From G963668655 sp963668655 (lineage in GTDB: Bacteria > Myxococcota_A > SURF-8), in the NCBI GenBank assembly GCA_963668655.2, contig CAXXPQ010000003.1, forward strand, positions 744,001 to 808,000: a DNA stretch of 64,000 nt, read 5' to 3'. Every line of letters starts with the position of its first letter. Positions within the stretch are counted from its first letter, which is position 1. The notes under the pieces are model-generated. The model was not told the origin of the DNA, did not search any database, and worked only from the letters and a program-made list of their open reading frames with translations. The translations under genes were made by a program, and so were the position numbers. This document shows, one piece after another, positions 8,372 to 17,053 of this stretch.

Positions 8372-10618
8372 GTGACGGTGAATGGCAAGACAATCAGAGG
8401 ACGGAAATTCGCGCTGTCTGCGGTGATGGCGTCCCTGGTGCTCGTCTTCGGAGAGCAGGCCGTTTTGGTCGTCTGGTCCCCCCGCTACTTTTCCAGCATT
8501 GGAGAATGGATATGGAACCTGTTTGTGTCCATCTCGTTCCTGTGGACCTTCGTGACCCTGTACGCCTTCGCCGGTGGCGCATGCTGGCAGACGCTGGCCG
8601 GCCTCGCGGATCCGTTCGGCCGACTCGCCACCCATTTTCGCGCAAGCCGGGAAAACGAAGCGACAGACCTTCGGGTCGCCTCCTTTCTGGCCGGAGTTAT
8701 CGGCGCGTCGGGTTTTCTCGCCTTCGCCGTGTTCCTTACACAACGGCATTTTAGCAGCGCCTACAACAACAAAGCTCTGGCGGCCTTTCTCTTCACGCTG
8801 ATCCTCTTCGGCCTTCTGCCGCTTAGCCTGGTGGCGTTCGCCTGGAGTCGGACCCTTGCCCGGCGGATCCTGCTTCCTCTGGGGCGCGTGCTGCCCCAAA
8901 AGCTCTTTCTGACGGAGTTGCTGCTTGTGGCGGCGGGGAGCGTGCTGCTTCTGGGATATCTCGCTTTCACGAATTCCCACATCCTGGAAATGGTGGACTT
9001 GAAGCCCTGGGCGCTCGTCGGACTTTTTTTCGTCGCTCAAGCCGGGTTGTATCTGTTCTTTTCCCTGCCGGGCGGCGCTTCCGTGTGCGCGTCCGTCTTC
9101 AACAATTTCTCGGCGGGAGGCTGGTCCGCGAACCTGGCGATCATGCTGGCGTTCACGATTCTCGCCTATCCGTCGCAACCCCGGGTGGCCAGCATCCTGA
9201 GAAACCAGGCCCCCCTCAGCCGCCCGGTGATTCTGGGTATCCAGCGGCTAGCCGATCAGGATCGGGACGGATTTTCTCCCCTTTTGCGGGGCGGCGACTG
9301 CAACGACGCGAACCCCCTGGTGCATCCCATGGCCCAGGAAATTCCCGGCAACGGGGTGGACGAGGACTGCATGGGCGGAGACGGATCGAAGATCGTCGAA
9401 AGCGACCGGAAGATCGACGATCTTCTGGCGCTGCGCATCGAGAGTCTGCGCAAGACCTATAATGTGGTGCTCATCACCGTGGACGCCTGGCGCATGGACC
9501 ACCTGGGCGTCGGCGGTTATTCACGCTCCACCAGCCCGGAAATCGACGCCTTCGCGAAAGAGAGCGTATTGTTCACCCACAACTACGCCCAGGCGCCCAA
9601 CACGCCCCAGTCCATTCCCAGCCTGATTTCCGGCATGTATCCCAGCCAGGTGCACTGGAGTCGCTATACCAATTTTCCCAAGGTCAAGCCCCAGACGAAA
9701 ACACTGATCGAGATGCTGAAAACGGAGGGATACCACACCGCCGGAGTGTTCTCGTACTGGTATTTCGACAACCGCGACCTGGACCGGGGAGCGGATCACT
9801 GGGACAATCGCGCGTTCCGCGAGCGAGACCACAGCGAGCGCGTCAGCACGGACGATCTGGTCACGGACCACGCCATCGAGCACCTGGAAAGCATCAAGGA
9901 AAGCCGGGAGCCGCTGTTTCTCTGGATGCACTATTTCGATCCCCATTTCCTGTATGTCCGGCACGCGGGCATCGACTTCGGGAACCGGCAAATGGATCTG
10001 TACGACGGCGAAATCCGTTCCAACAGCCGGGAATTGGGACGCTTTTTGGATTACTTCAAGAAAACGCCCTGGTACAAGAACAGCATCATCGTGATTACCG
10101 GCGATCACGGGGAGGAATTCGGGGAGCACGGACGAAACTACCACGGAGCGCAGCTCTATCAGGAATCCGTGCGCGTACCGTTGATCGTCCACGTTCCCGG
10201 CGTCCAGCCCCGAACCGTGGATCGGTCCGTGGGGAACATCGATATCGTTCCCACCGTCCTGGATCTCTGCGGAATGCGGGACAAGGGACGGCAGCTTCAG
10301 GGACGCTCCCTCGCGCCCCTGATCCTGGATCCGGAAAACGCGCCGCCCCGCCCGGTTTATATCGAAAAACTTTCCGCCCCCACCTTCCCCTGGTCGCTCC
10401 AGGCGCTTCTGTCCGACCGCTGGAAAATCATCTATCGGGCGGACGAGGATCTTTTCGAACTGTACGATCTGGAGACCGATCCCGCGGAAAGCAAGGATCT
10501 GTCCGAGGATCTGCCGGAAAAGACGGAGAACATGCGCATGCAGCTATCCGATTTCCGCCAACAATACCTGCACAAGAACACCGGCTGGTATCTTATGGCC
10601 ACGGCGGGACGCAAGTAA
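8372..10618 (+). CDS. Membrane-anchored sulfatase/alkaline phosphatase superfamily protein with MopE-type metal-binding motif
   Basis: This 748-residue protein has about six to seven transmembrane helices in the first 280 residues, then a calcium-type motif (DQDRDGF, GGDCNDANP, NGVDEDC, about 293-340) seen in myxobacterial and MopE-like proteins, then a sulfatase-superfamily domain (about 365-690) with NVVLITVDAWRMDHLG and GDHGEEFGEHG as metal-binding motifs. The nucleophile region reads APNTPQSIPSLISGMYPS. No Cys/Ser-x-Pro-x-Arg signature is present, so a formylglycine sulfatase is doubtful and a Thr/Ser-based phospho-transferase or phosphatase acting outside the inner membrane is possible. 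The start is GTG, and the ATG at 8358 is out of frame. Confidence 0.75.
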   Translation: MTVNGKTIRGRKFALSAVMASLVLVFGEQAVLVVWSPRYFSSIGEWIWNLFVSISFLWTFVTLYAFAGGACWQTLAGLADPFGRLATHFRASRENEATDLRVASFLAGVIGASGFLAFAVFLTQRHFSSAYNNKALAAFLFTLILFGLLPLSLVAFAWSRTLARRILLPLGRVLPQKLFLTELLLVAAGSVLLLGYLAFTNSHILEMVDLKPWALVGLFFVAQAGLYLFFSLPGGASVCASVFNNFSAGGWSANLAIMLAFTILAYPSQPRVASILRNQAPLSRPVILGIQRLADQDRDGFSPLLRGGDCNDANPLVHPMAQEIPGNGVDEDCMGGDGSKIVESDRKIDDLLALRIESLRKTYNVVLITVDAWRMDHLGVGGYSRSTSPEIDAFAKESVLFTHNYAQAPNTPQSIPSLISGMYPSQVHWSRYTNFPKVKPQTKTLIEMLKTEGYHTAGVFSYWYFDNRDLDRGADHWDNRAFRERDHSERVSTDDLVTDHAIEHLESIKESREPLFLWMHYFDPHFLYVRHAGIDFGNRQMDLYDGEIRSNSRELGRFLDYFKKTPWYKNSIIVITGDHGEEFGEHGRNYHGAQLYQESVRVPLIVHVPGVQPRTVDRSVGNIDIVPTVLDLCGMRDKGRQLQGRSLAPLILDPENAPPRPVYIEKLSAPTFPWSLQALLSDRWKIIYRADEDLFELYDLETDPAESKDLSEDLPEKTENMRMQLSDFRQQYLHKNTGWYLMATAGRK

Positions 10619-10762
10619 TCCGTTCGACTCCCGAAAACAAGTCCCCACCTTTTCTTTCCCGCTTGACCTTCGGCAAGAAATCCGATAGTAATTGGGACAA
10701 TAAAAGTTAGATATTCGTGGAAAAGTCATTCGGGATCGGACCCCCGTGGAAAAGGAGTCGCC

Positions 10763-12505
10763 ATGCAAAAATCATCGATTTTCTTGGGTGTTTTTCTTCT
10801 GATCGCAATCTCTGTGCTGGGTGCTTGTTCGTCCGACAACTGCTCGGACTGCGCTTCCGACGGCGATACGACAACTCCGGACGGTGATACGGAAACACCG
10901 GATGGAGACGGGGAACCTACGGACGGCGATGTGGACGGTGATGTGGACGGCGACGAGGAAACGCCGGATGGCGACGTGGACGGCGACGAGGAAACGCCGG
11001 ACGGCGATACGGACGACGTGGACGGCGACGTGGACGGCGACGCCGAGGATGAAGAGGAAAGCGAGCCCTGCAACATCGATCAATGCTGGATCGACGAAAA
11101 ATGCATCGACGACGGAGTCGTCAACCCGGACCACGCCTGCGCCGTCTGCGACTCGGACGCGGATAATCGTAACTGGAGCCCGATGACCGCCGGAACCGAA
11201 TGCCGGGCGGGCGGCCTCTGCGACGAGGCGGAAGCCTGCGACGGACTGAGCTTCAACTGCCCCTCGGACCGGCCCGCGGCCTCGAATACACCCTGCAACG
11301 ACGAGAACGACTGCACCAGCGCCGATGTTTGCGACGGCAGCGGCACGGGCGCGGAACATTGCGCCGGGACGCTATACGACTGCAACGAACATGGAACCTG
11401 CGCCTCCGACAGCGACATCTGCGACTGCGCGGAAGGCTACGCCGGAGACTACTGCGACTCCTGCGCGGCGGACTATTACTTCTATCCCGCTTGCAGAAAC
11501 GACGTGGTCTGCCAGAAGGAACTGTATTACGACGAATGCGACGGCGCCATCGCCGGTTTCTATTCCGAGGTGTACGATTCGGAAGGCCGCATCCTTTACC
11601 ATCACGGGGATGAGGGCGGATTCTTCAGTATGTGCAGCGAGTACACCTACGATGAAAACGGCAACCTGACGCTGATCGTCTACGACATGGGCTGCACCGG
11701 TTCCGGAACCGCCTGCCTGCGCTACGAATACGACGAAAACGGCAATCAAACGCAGGAGGGCGCGGACTACGGCTGCACCGGCGAGGTAAGCGATGAATGT
11801 TATCGCTACACCTACGACGAAAACGGCTATCCCGCCACGGCGGAATACAGCAGCTACTGCGAGGAAACGCCGGACTACGACTGCGAGACCTTCAGCTACG
11901 ACGCGAACGGCCTTTTGATGAACCAGCAGAACGATTCGGACTGCGACGGAACCGACGATGACGACTGCATCGTCTACACTTACGACGCCGACGGGAACAT
12001 GCTGACGAAGAACGAGGACGACGACTGCGACAGCACGGACGACCGCTGTTACACCTACACCTACGACGCCGACGGCAACAAATTGACCGAGGAGAGAGAC
12101 GACGGCTGCGACGACGACGGCGAGATGTGTCATACCTACACCTACGACGCCGATGGTCGGCTGATCGCCACCGAAACCGATGAGAACTGCGACGACGCGC
12201 CGGAAAAATGCGAATATTCCGTCTTCGACGCTAACGGCAACCTGACGAGCGTGGGCGACGACAGCACCTGTTCGAACTCTCCGGACTCGGAATGCGTGCT
12301 GTACACCTACGACGCCGACAACCTGATGACCGACCGCAAGGATGACGATGACTGCGACGGCGCGGACTTCACGTATTGCGAAACTTATACGTACGACGCG
12401 GAAGGCCGCATGACCTCCGTAACGGGGCGGGATACCTGCACGGAGCAAGAGACGCCGTATTGTTACGGCTTCTCCTACGACTGCAACGATATCGACTGGC
12501 AATAA
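10763..12505 (+). CDS. Lipoprotein with DGD linker, Cys-rich module and Cys-paired YD repeats
   Basis: This 580-residue protein has a lipoprotein signal (lipobox VLGAC, Cys about 21) and a strong ribosome site (AAAAGGAG). Residues about 30-93 form an acidic linker of Thr-Pro/Val-Asp-Gly-Asp units. Residues about 94-245 are Cys-rich and include an EGF-like part (CNEHGTCASDSDICDCAEGYAGDYC). From about 265 to the end lie ten to eleven copies of a 29-32-residue unit built on YTYDADGN, the YD repeat of RHS-type proteins, each followed by an Asp-rich loop bounded by two Cys. It is expected on the cell surface or in the outer membrane. No enzymatic domain is seen; binding or structural roles are possible. 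It ends in a clear terminator. Confidence 0.85.
   Translation: MQKSSIFLGVFLLIAISVLGACSSDNCSDCASDGDTTTPDGDTETPDGDGEPTDGDVDGDVDGDEETPDGDVDGDEETPDGDTDDVDGDVDGDAEDEEESEPCNIDQCWIDEKCIDDGVVNPDHACAVCDSDADNRNWSPMTAGTECRAGGLCDEAEACDGLSFNCPSDRPAASNTPCNDENDCTSADVCDGSGTGAEHCAGTLYDCNEHGTCASDSDICDCAEGYAGDYCDSCAADYYFYPACRNDVVCQKELYYDECDGAIAGFYSEVYDSEGRILYHHGDEGGFFSMCSEYTYDENGNLTLIVYDMGCTGSGTACLRYEYDENGNQTQEGADYGCTGEVSDECYRYTYDENGYPATAEYSSYCEETPDYDCETFSYDANGLLMNQQNDSDCDGTDDDDCIVYTYDADGNMLTKNEDDDCDSTDDRCYTYTYDADGNKLTEERDDGCDDDGEMCHTYTYDADGRLIATETDENCDDAPEKCEYSVFDANGNLTSVGDDSTCSNSPDSECVLYTYDADNLMTDRKDDDDCDGADFTYCETYTYDAEGRMTSVTGRDTCTEQETPYCYGFSYDCNDIDWQ
10860..11050 (+). repeat. Tandem GAC-GGC-GAC coding repeat
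   Basis: Short in-frame repeats of GACGGCGAC with variants encode the Asp-Gly-Asp linker of the lipoprotein. The unit GACGTGGACGGCGACGAGG recurs nearly unchanged, which makes the length prone to slippage or recombination. Confidence 0.75.
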
Positions 12506-12543
12506 CGAAACGCGCCCGATCCAAGCTCGGGCACGACGACCGG

Positions 12544-12569
12544 AAAACCCCGCTTTCGCGGGGTTTTTT
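12544..12569 (+). terminator. Rho-independent terminator after YD-repeat lipoprotein
   Basis: AAAACCCCGC and GCGGGGTTTT form a perfect 10-bp stem around TTTC, continuing into a T-run. It lies 39 bases after the stop codon. Confidence 0.9.
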
Positions 12570-12659
12570 ACGTTCTATACATACGGGTTATAGCGGATGG
12601 AGACGTTCTTTAATGGTTTCGGCGACAGCTCGACCGCTCATGGCGAGTGATATGCAGAG

Positions 12660-12676
12660 CAAACGGAATCCGTTTG
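12660..12676. promoter_or_regulatory. Perfect dyad upstream of araC-family gene
   Basis: CAAACGG and CCGTTTG flank AAT, forming a perfect inverted repeat 85 bases upstream of the AraC/GyrI start. It may be an operator; AraC proteins more often use direct repeats, so the bound factor is unknown. Confidence 0.35.
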
Positions 12677-12760
12677 AAAATCATCCCTGCCGCAACATTC
12701 GCAAGAACGGTCAAGCAAAGCCCGTACGGATCGGTTAGGTTCATTGACGGAGGTTGACCC

Positions 12761-13651
12761 ATGAAAGACTGCACCCGCGAATCCTACGAAAGCCGCATCA
12801 TGAAGGTTCAGCTTTTCATCCAGCGCCACCTGGAAGAAAAGCTCTCGCTCCATGAACTGGCGCACGAAGCCTGTTTCTCGCCCTATCACTTCCATCGGAT
12901 CTTTCACGCGATGGTGGGCGAACCCGTGAAGGAATACGTGCGACGGCTGCGCCTGGAGCGGGCCGCCTTCGAACTTCTTTACACGCAGCGCCCGGTCACG
13001 GAAATCGCTTTCGCCTCCGGCTACGAAGCGCACGAATCGTTCTCGCGCGCCTTCGCCAGAAATTTCGGACAGACGCCGTCCGCCTATCGCGCGGCGAAGC
13101 GGGCGGAGATCGAACCGGATCCGGTAAAGCGCAGGCCACGCTTTGTCGCAACAATACTCGATAAGGAGGAAACGGACATGAACATGGATATACAGGTCAA
13201 ACCATTCGACCCCATACATGTGGCGTTCGTACGCCACGTCGGCCCCTACCCGGAATGCGGGCAGGCTTGGATGAAGCTCTGCGAGGCTCCCCAAATACAG
13301 CGTCATCTGACGCCGGAAGCCTTCTTCGTCGGCATCAGCTATGACAACCCGGACATCACGGAGCCCGAGAAAATCCGCATGGACTGCTGCATAGCCGTCC
13401 CGGAGGACTTCCAGGCCGAGGGAGAGATCCACGTACAGACCATCGCAGGTGGCGACTACGCGGTCCACTTGCACAAGGGCTCTTACGACGGCTTGCATGA
13501 CAAGTATCGCCGCCTGTACGGCGACTGGCTGCCTGCCAGCGGCTTCGAAGCGGCCGAGAATCCTTCGCTCGAAGTGTATCTGAACAGCCCCGAAAAAGTG
13601 GCTCCGGAAGATCTGCTGACGGAAATCCGCATTCCGGTGAAGGCTGCCTGA
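12761..13651 (+). CDS. AraC-family regulator with GyrI-like ligand domain
   Basis: This 296-residue protein has an N-terminal double helix-turn-helix of the AraC family (about 10-115, with LSLHELAHEACFSPYHFHRIFHAM and VTEIAFASGYEAHESFSRAF) and a C-terminal GyrI-like small-molecule-binding domain (about 145-295). The order resembles Rob and related multidrug or stress regulators. The start is supported by GGAGG seven to ten bases upstream. There is no obvious target beside it; the convergent MscS gene and the upstream terminator suggest that it is monocistronic. The ligand is not predictable. Confidence 0.88.
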   Translation: MKDCTRESYESRIMKVQLFIQRHLEEKLSLHELAHEACFSPYHFHRIFHAMVGEPVKEYVRRLRLERAAFELLYTQRPVTEIAFASGYEAHESFSRAFARNFGQTPSAYRAAKRAEIEPDPVKRRPRFVATILDKEETDMNMDIQVKPFDPIHVAFVRHVGPYPECGQAWMKLCEAPQIQRHLTPEAFFVGISYDNPDITEPEKIRMDCCIAVPEDFQAEGEIHVQTIAGGDYAVHLHKGSYDGLHDKYRRLYGDWLPASGFEAAENPSLEVYLNSPEKVAPEDLLTEIRIPVKAA

Positions 13652-13663
13652 ATGCGAACCTTT

Positions 13664-13692
13664 GCCTCTGCCCGCTCCGCGCGGGCAGGGGC
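13664..13692. terminator. Long GC-rich hairpin between convergent genes
   Basis: GCCTCTGCCCGC and GCGGGCAGGGGC pair over 12 bp (one G-U) around TCCGC, between the stop codons of the AraC and MscS genes. There is no good T-run on either side, so it is at most a weak bidirectional terminator. Confidence 0.5.
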
Positions 13693-13698
13693 CTCTTC

Positions 13699-15450
13699 TC
13701 AGACGCTCGGCGTTCCCGGTTTCGATGCCGGGACCGCTGCCGAGGCCGCCAGGGCCTGGAGAACGGGTTCGGGCAGTCCCAGGTTCATGGTGGGCCAATC
13801 GCCGCCCAGATAGCCCCGGAAGGTCAGCGCCGCCGTGGGCGTGCTCATGTGGATATTGGCCTCGCGCAGGCGGTCGTCGATCTTCAGCATGATATCGTGG
13901 CGGATGTCGAAGAAGCGCTTGGGATCCTCCACCCAATAGGTCAGAAACAATCCCATGTTGTCGTTGCCGTATTCCAGGAAAAACACCCGGGGCTTTCCCA
14001 CGCCTTCCGTCTTTTCCACCGCTTCCTCGAAGATCCGCATGGCCAGATCCCGGGCGTCCGGAGCTTCCGCGATATCCACCCGCAGGAACAGGCCGTCGAA
14101 GGCCGCCGGACACTCCTTGCTGCCGTTCATCATGTTGTGAATGGGCGTATTGATGATCTTGTCGTTGGGGATGATGAAACTGGTTCCCTGTTTCGTGCGC
14201 AGCATGGTGGCGCGCAGGCCGATGTCCTCCACCGTACCCTCGAAATCCTTGTCCACCACGATGTAGTCGCCCAGATTGTACGGCCGGGTGAGATAGATGG
14301 CGATTCCGCTGATGAAGGGACTCAAGGTGTCCTTGGCGGCGAAACCGATGGCCACGCCGCCGATACCGAGACCGGCCAGCACCGTCTCGGGTTCCTTGCC
14401 CAGCGCCTTGATGACGAAGATGAAACCCACCACGCCGATGGCCACCTTTACGGCCTTTTTGGTCAGCGGCACGATCTGCTGGTCGAAACTGCCCTTGGCG
14501 GACAAGAGCGGAATGATGAAATTGTCGTAGATCTTGTCCGTCAGGATCAGGAACATCCAGGTGATGTCCGCCGTGAGCAATACATTGGCCACCGCGCTGA
14601 TGATGCCGTAGACCGCCGCTCCCTGGCCTTCCACCTGGTCCGTCAGCGCGCCGGCGGCGATGCGGAAACCGACCAGAATAATCAGGTAAAGCAGCGGTTT
14701 CTCGAAGCCCTCCAGCCAGACGTCCTCGTTCTTGATTTTTCCCCGCTTGGCGATCTCCAGAATCAGGTTGTTGATCTGGCTGTAAAGCGTGCGGGCCATC
14801 AGCATGGTGAGAAGCGCGATGCCGATGAAAGCCATATACTGGCCGATGGTGTTGTGCATGGCCTCGAAACCAAGGATCATTCCCACCAGTTCCACCGCGT
14901 CGTAACCGAAAACGGGAATACAGTAGACCACCGCCATGACCCACACGATGGTCATGATGAGGCGATAAATGACCGGGAAGTATCGTTTTTCGTCGCCCTC
15001 GATCTTCTTGTCGATCAGCGGCTGCAATACGTCTTTCCAGACCACTTCCAGCACCCGGGCCAGAATCCAGAACAGGGACAGGCGGAATCCCACCGAAAGC
15101 AGGTGATCGATTCCCCAATGCACCCAATGGGCTTTGGGATCGGCTTCCGTGGGCTGGGCGGTCAGAATCATGTCCCCCAATCCCACCAGCAGACAGAAGG
15201 TCATCATGCGGATGGGCCGCCGCAGGTTCTCCACGATGCGCTGCACCATCTCGTCGCCGAGCTTTTTGGCCGCGCGAACGAAGATCTTCCGGAAAGTCAG
15301 GCTGGCGATACGGGAAAGAACGAAGCCCGCCAGAATCACACAGGCGAACAGGCCGTACTGAAAAACGTTGTTTCCGAACAGTTCCAGTTTCAAAATCGAA
15401 ACCAGTTGGTCCGGTAAAGCGATCCATCCCAATATGGTATCCAGGTTCAC
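13699..15450 (-). CDS. Mechanosensitive channel, MscS family
   Basis: This 583-residue membrane protein carries an MscS core. After eight or so N-terminal hydrophobic helices, the pore-lining helix and beta domain are recognisable at about 345-470 (AGLGIGGVAIGFAAKDTLSPFISGIAIYLTRPYNLGDYI, then GTVEDIGLRATMLRTKQG and FIIPNDKII). MscS channels open under membrane tension and release solutes during hypo-osmotic shock; longer members may have extra regulatory roles. The ATG at 15450 begins a plausible N-terminal membrane segment. A second, shorter MscS protein is encoded at 24.1-25.3 kb. Confidence 0.9.
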   Translation of the reverse strand: MNLDTILGWIALPDQLVSILKLELFGNNVFQYGLFACVILAGFVLSRIASLTFRKIFVRAAKKLGDEMVQRIVENLRRPIRMMTFCLLVGLGDMILTAQPTEADPKAHWVHWGIDHLLSVGFRLSLFWILARVLEVVWKDVLQPLIDKKIEGDEKRYFPVIYRLIMTIVWVMAVVYCIPVFGYDAVELVGMILGFEAMHNTIGQYMAFIGIALLTMLMARTLYSQINNLILEIAKRGKIKNEDVWLEGFEKPLLYLIILVGFRIAAGALTDQVEGQGAAVYGIISAVANVLLTADITWMFLILTDKIYDNFIIPLLSAKGSFDQQIVPLTKKAVKVAIGVVGFIFVIKALGKEPETVLAGLGIGGVAIGFAAKDTLSPFISGIAIYLTRPYNLGDYIVVDKDFEGTVEDIGLRATMLRTKQGTSFIIPNDKIINTPIHNMMNGSKECPAAFDGLFLRVDIAEAPDARDLAMRIFEEAVEKTEGVGKPRVFFLEYGNDNMGLFLTYWVEDPKRFFDIRHDIMLKIDDRLREANIHMSTPTAALTFRGYLGGDWPTMNLGLPEPVLQALAASAAVPASKPGTPSV

Positions 15451-15709
15451 GGTTCACGTCCTTTCCCAAGAGACATCCATGCGATCTGTTTCGGCGGTTA
15501 GATTCCGGACGGAAGTTTCCTGAAAAGCAGGAAAAAAGTCAAGCTCCGTTATGGGAAAATCCGCGCTACCCGGGGTTCCATCCGGAAGTGAAGAGTCAAA
15601 AAACAAAAAAGGCTTTTCCGACTCCCGATGGCCTACCCCGGAAAACGCCATCATCCAGACAATTCGAATACATCCTTGACTTTCATCCGAATCCGAGCCA
15701 TATAGATCG

Positions 15710-15736
15710 CCTGCGATGGGAAGGTTCCATCGCAGG
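15710..15736 (+). other. Perfect 10-bp hairpin in methyltransferase leader
   Basis: CCTGCGATGG and CCATCGCAGG form a perfect stem with a 7-base loop. Upstream, a weak promoter-like pair (TTGACT at 15676-15681 and TATA-rich bases at 15699-15706) could start a transcript whose 5' end is this hairpin. The 463-bp gap (15451-15913) holds no convincing gene; a 13-codon ORF at 15749 has no ribosome site. Confidence 0.4.
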
Positions 15737-15913
15737 GCGACGACACCTGATGAAAAGAGTTTGGATGCTTGCGCTCCTTGTTCGCGCATAGCGAACCGTC
15801 AGAAATTCCGTTTCGCTCCCCTTGAGGGAGACGCCTGACCAGCGGCCGTCCGACCGGATGGATGTGTTTGTCCGTTCGGCGCGCCCCATGCACTGACAAC
15901 AAGGAGCAAACCC

Positions 15914-16666
15914 ATGTTCGACGAACCCTTCTGGAAATATTTCTTCGAATTATTCGAATCCTTTCCCCGCCAGGGGCCCGGCCTCGACGTGATGACCGCC
16001 CGGGCTTTGGGATGCCTGCCCCCGCTGACCTCCGAACATCGCGTTCTGGACATCGGTTGCGGAGCCGGGATGCAGACGCTTGAAATCGCAAGGAAAAGCG
16101 AGGCGTCCCTGACGGCCGTAGACATCCATGCCCCGTTCATCGAGATGCTGAATCGGCGCGCCGCGCAAGAAGGTCTGGCCGGGCGCATCTCGGGGTATGT
16201 CGCCGATATGAACGACCTGCCCTTTCCCGATGGAACCTTTGACGTTTTATGGGCGGAAGGCTCCATCTTCATCCTCGGATTCGCGCGCGGACTGACGCTG
16301 TGGCGGCGACTGCTCAAGCCGGGCGGATACCTGGTAGTGTCCGAACTCACGTGGTTTTCCGGGAACATCCCGGCCGAGCTGCACGAATTCTGCATGTCCG
16401 ATCCGGAGGAAGACGCTTCGCTTGAAGCCCGCCGCAGGGCCATCGAGGAAACGGGCTATCGGTTGATCGAGGAGTTTCCGCTTCCGCGCGAGGGCTGGTG
16501 GGAGGCTTTCTACGCTCCCATGTTCGACCGGCTGGACGCCTTCGAGGAGCGTCACAAGGAGCATCCCGAAGCGCTTGCCGTGGTGGAACGCTGCCGCTAC
16601 GAGATCGACCTGTTCCATCGCTACGCCGACCTATACGGCTATACATTCTTCATCATGCAGCGCTAG
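15914..16666 (+). CDS. Class I SAM-dependent methyltransferase
   Basis: This 250-residue protein has the Rossmann-type methyltransferase fold. Motif I is VLDIGCGAGMQT (about 42-53), the acidic end of strand 2 is LTAVDIHA, and a later motif reads LPFPDGTFDVLWAEGS. The ribosome site AAGGAG precedes the ATG. Similarity is to small-molecule or ubiquinone/menaquinone-type methyltransferases, but no substrate-specific motif is recognised. It stands alone between a long leader and its own terminator. Confidence 0.85.
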   Translation: MFDEPFWKYFFELFESFPRQGPGLDVMTARALGCLPPLTSEHRVLDIGCGAGMQTLEIARKSEASLTAVDIHAPFIEMLNRRAAQEGLAGRISGYVADMNDLPFPDGTFDVLWAEGSIFILGFARGLTLWRRLLKPGGYLVVSELTWFSGNIPAELHEFCMSDPEEDASLEARRRAIEETGYRLIEEFPLPREGWWEAFYAPMFDRLDAFEERHKEHPEALAVVERCRYEIDLFHRYADLYGYTFFIMQR

Positions 16667-16691
16667 GAACGGATTACGGATCCTATTCCGC

Positions 16692-16730
16692 CGCCCGAGA
16701 TCGGTTTCTTCCGGTTTCGGGCGTTTTTTT
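16692..16730 (+). terminator. Rho-independent terminator after methyltransferase
   Basis: CGCCCGAGA pairs with TTTCGGGCG (one G-U), followed by seven T residues. It starts 26 bases after the stop codon. Confidence 0.9.
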
Positions 16731-16756
16731 CGGCTCAACTTCCCTTTCCCGTCTAA

Positions 16757-17035
16757 CTTTCCACCTGGTGAAAGAAAAGGGGCGTCCTCTCGTTCCCTTC
16801 CCCGACGGAGCCGCCTCGCGTCATGAGGCGCGGAACCGGGGCGGAAAAGGGCGGCGGTCAAGGCCGCAGCGAGCGAAGCGAACGCAGCACGTTTAGCCTT
16901 GACGGCCGGCCGCGCGCCGGTACAAGCCGAAAGATGACGCAGGCGAAAGCGACGGAGGCGGAAGGGAACCCCTTCCTCGATGGTGGGCCTTGTCCGAAAA
17001 CGGCTTTCCGGTTTCTCCCAGGTTTTGGGGAGCTG
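16757..17035 (-). repeat. Dispersed non-coding repeat, copy 2 (inverted relative to copy 1)
   Basis: The reverse complement matches 4121-4400 with only scattered substitutions and short indels. The GTCAAGGC...GCCTTGAC and CGCCTC...GAGGCG dyads are kept. One end carries a near-palindrome (TTTCCACCTGGTGAAA), and copy 1 has a degenerate palindrome at the same place. It fills the gap between the methyltransferase terminator and the nitrogenase-like operon, and no gene is seen in it. Confidence 0.8.
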
Positions 17036-17053
17036 TACCAGAGAAAAACCGCG

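Noticed and set aside
10860..11050. CRISPR-like repeat
   Set aside because: The repeats are short, without spacers, and in frame within the Asp-Gly-Asp linker.
12638..15469. 943-codon open frame on the minus strand
   Set aside because: It overlaps the MscS gene in another frame and the AraC gene antisense; both have clear domains, and this frame has none.
15749..15790. 13-codon possible leader peptide before the methyltransferase
   Set aside because: It has no ribosome site and no run of regulatory codons.
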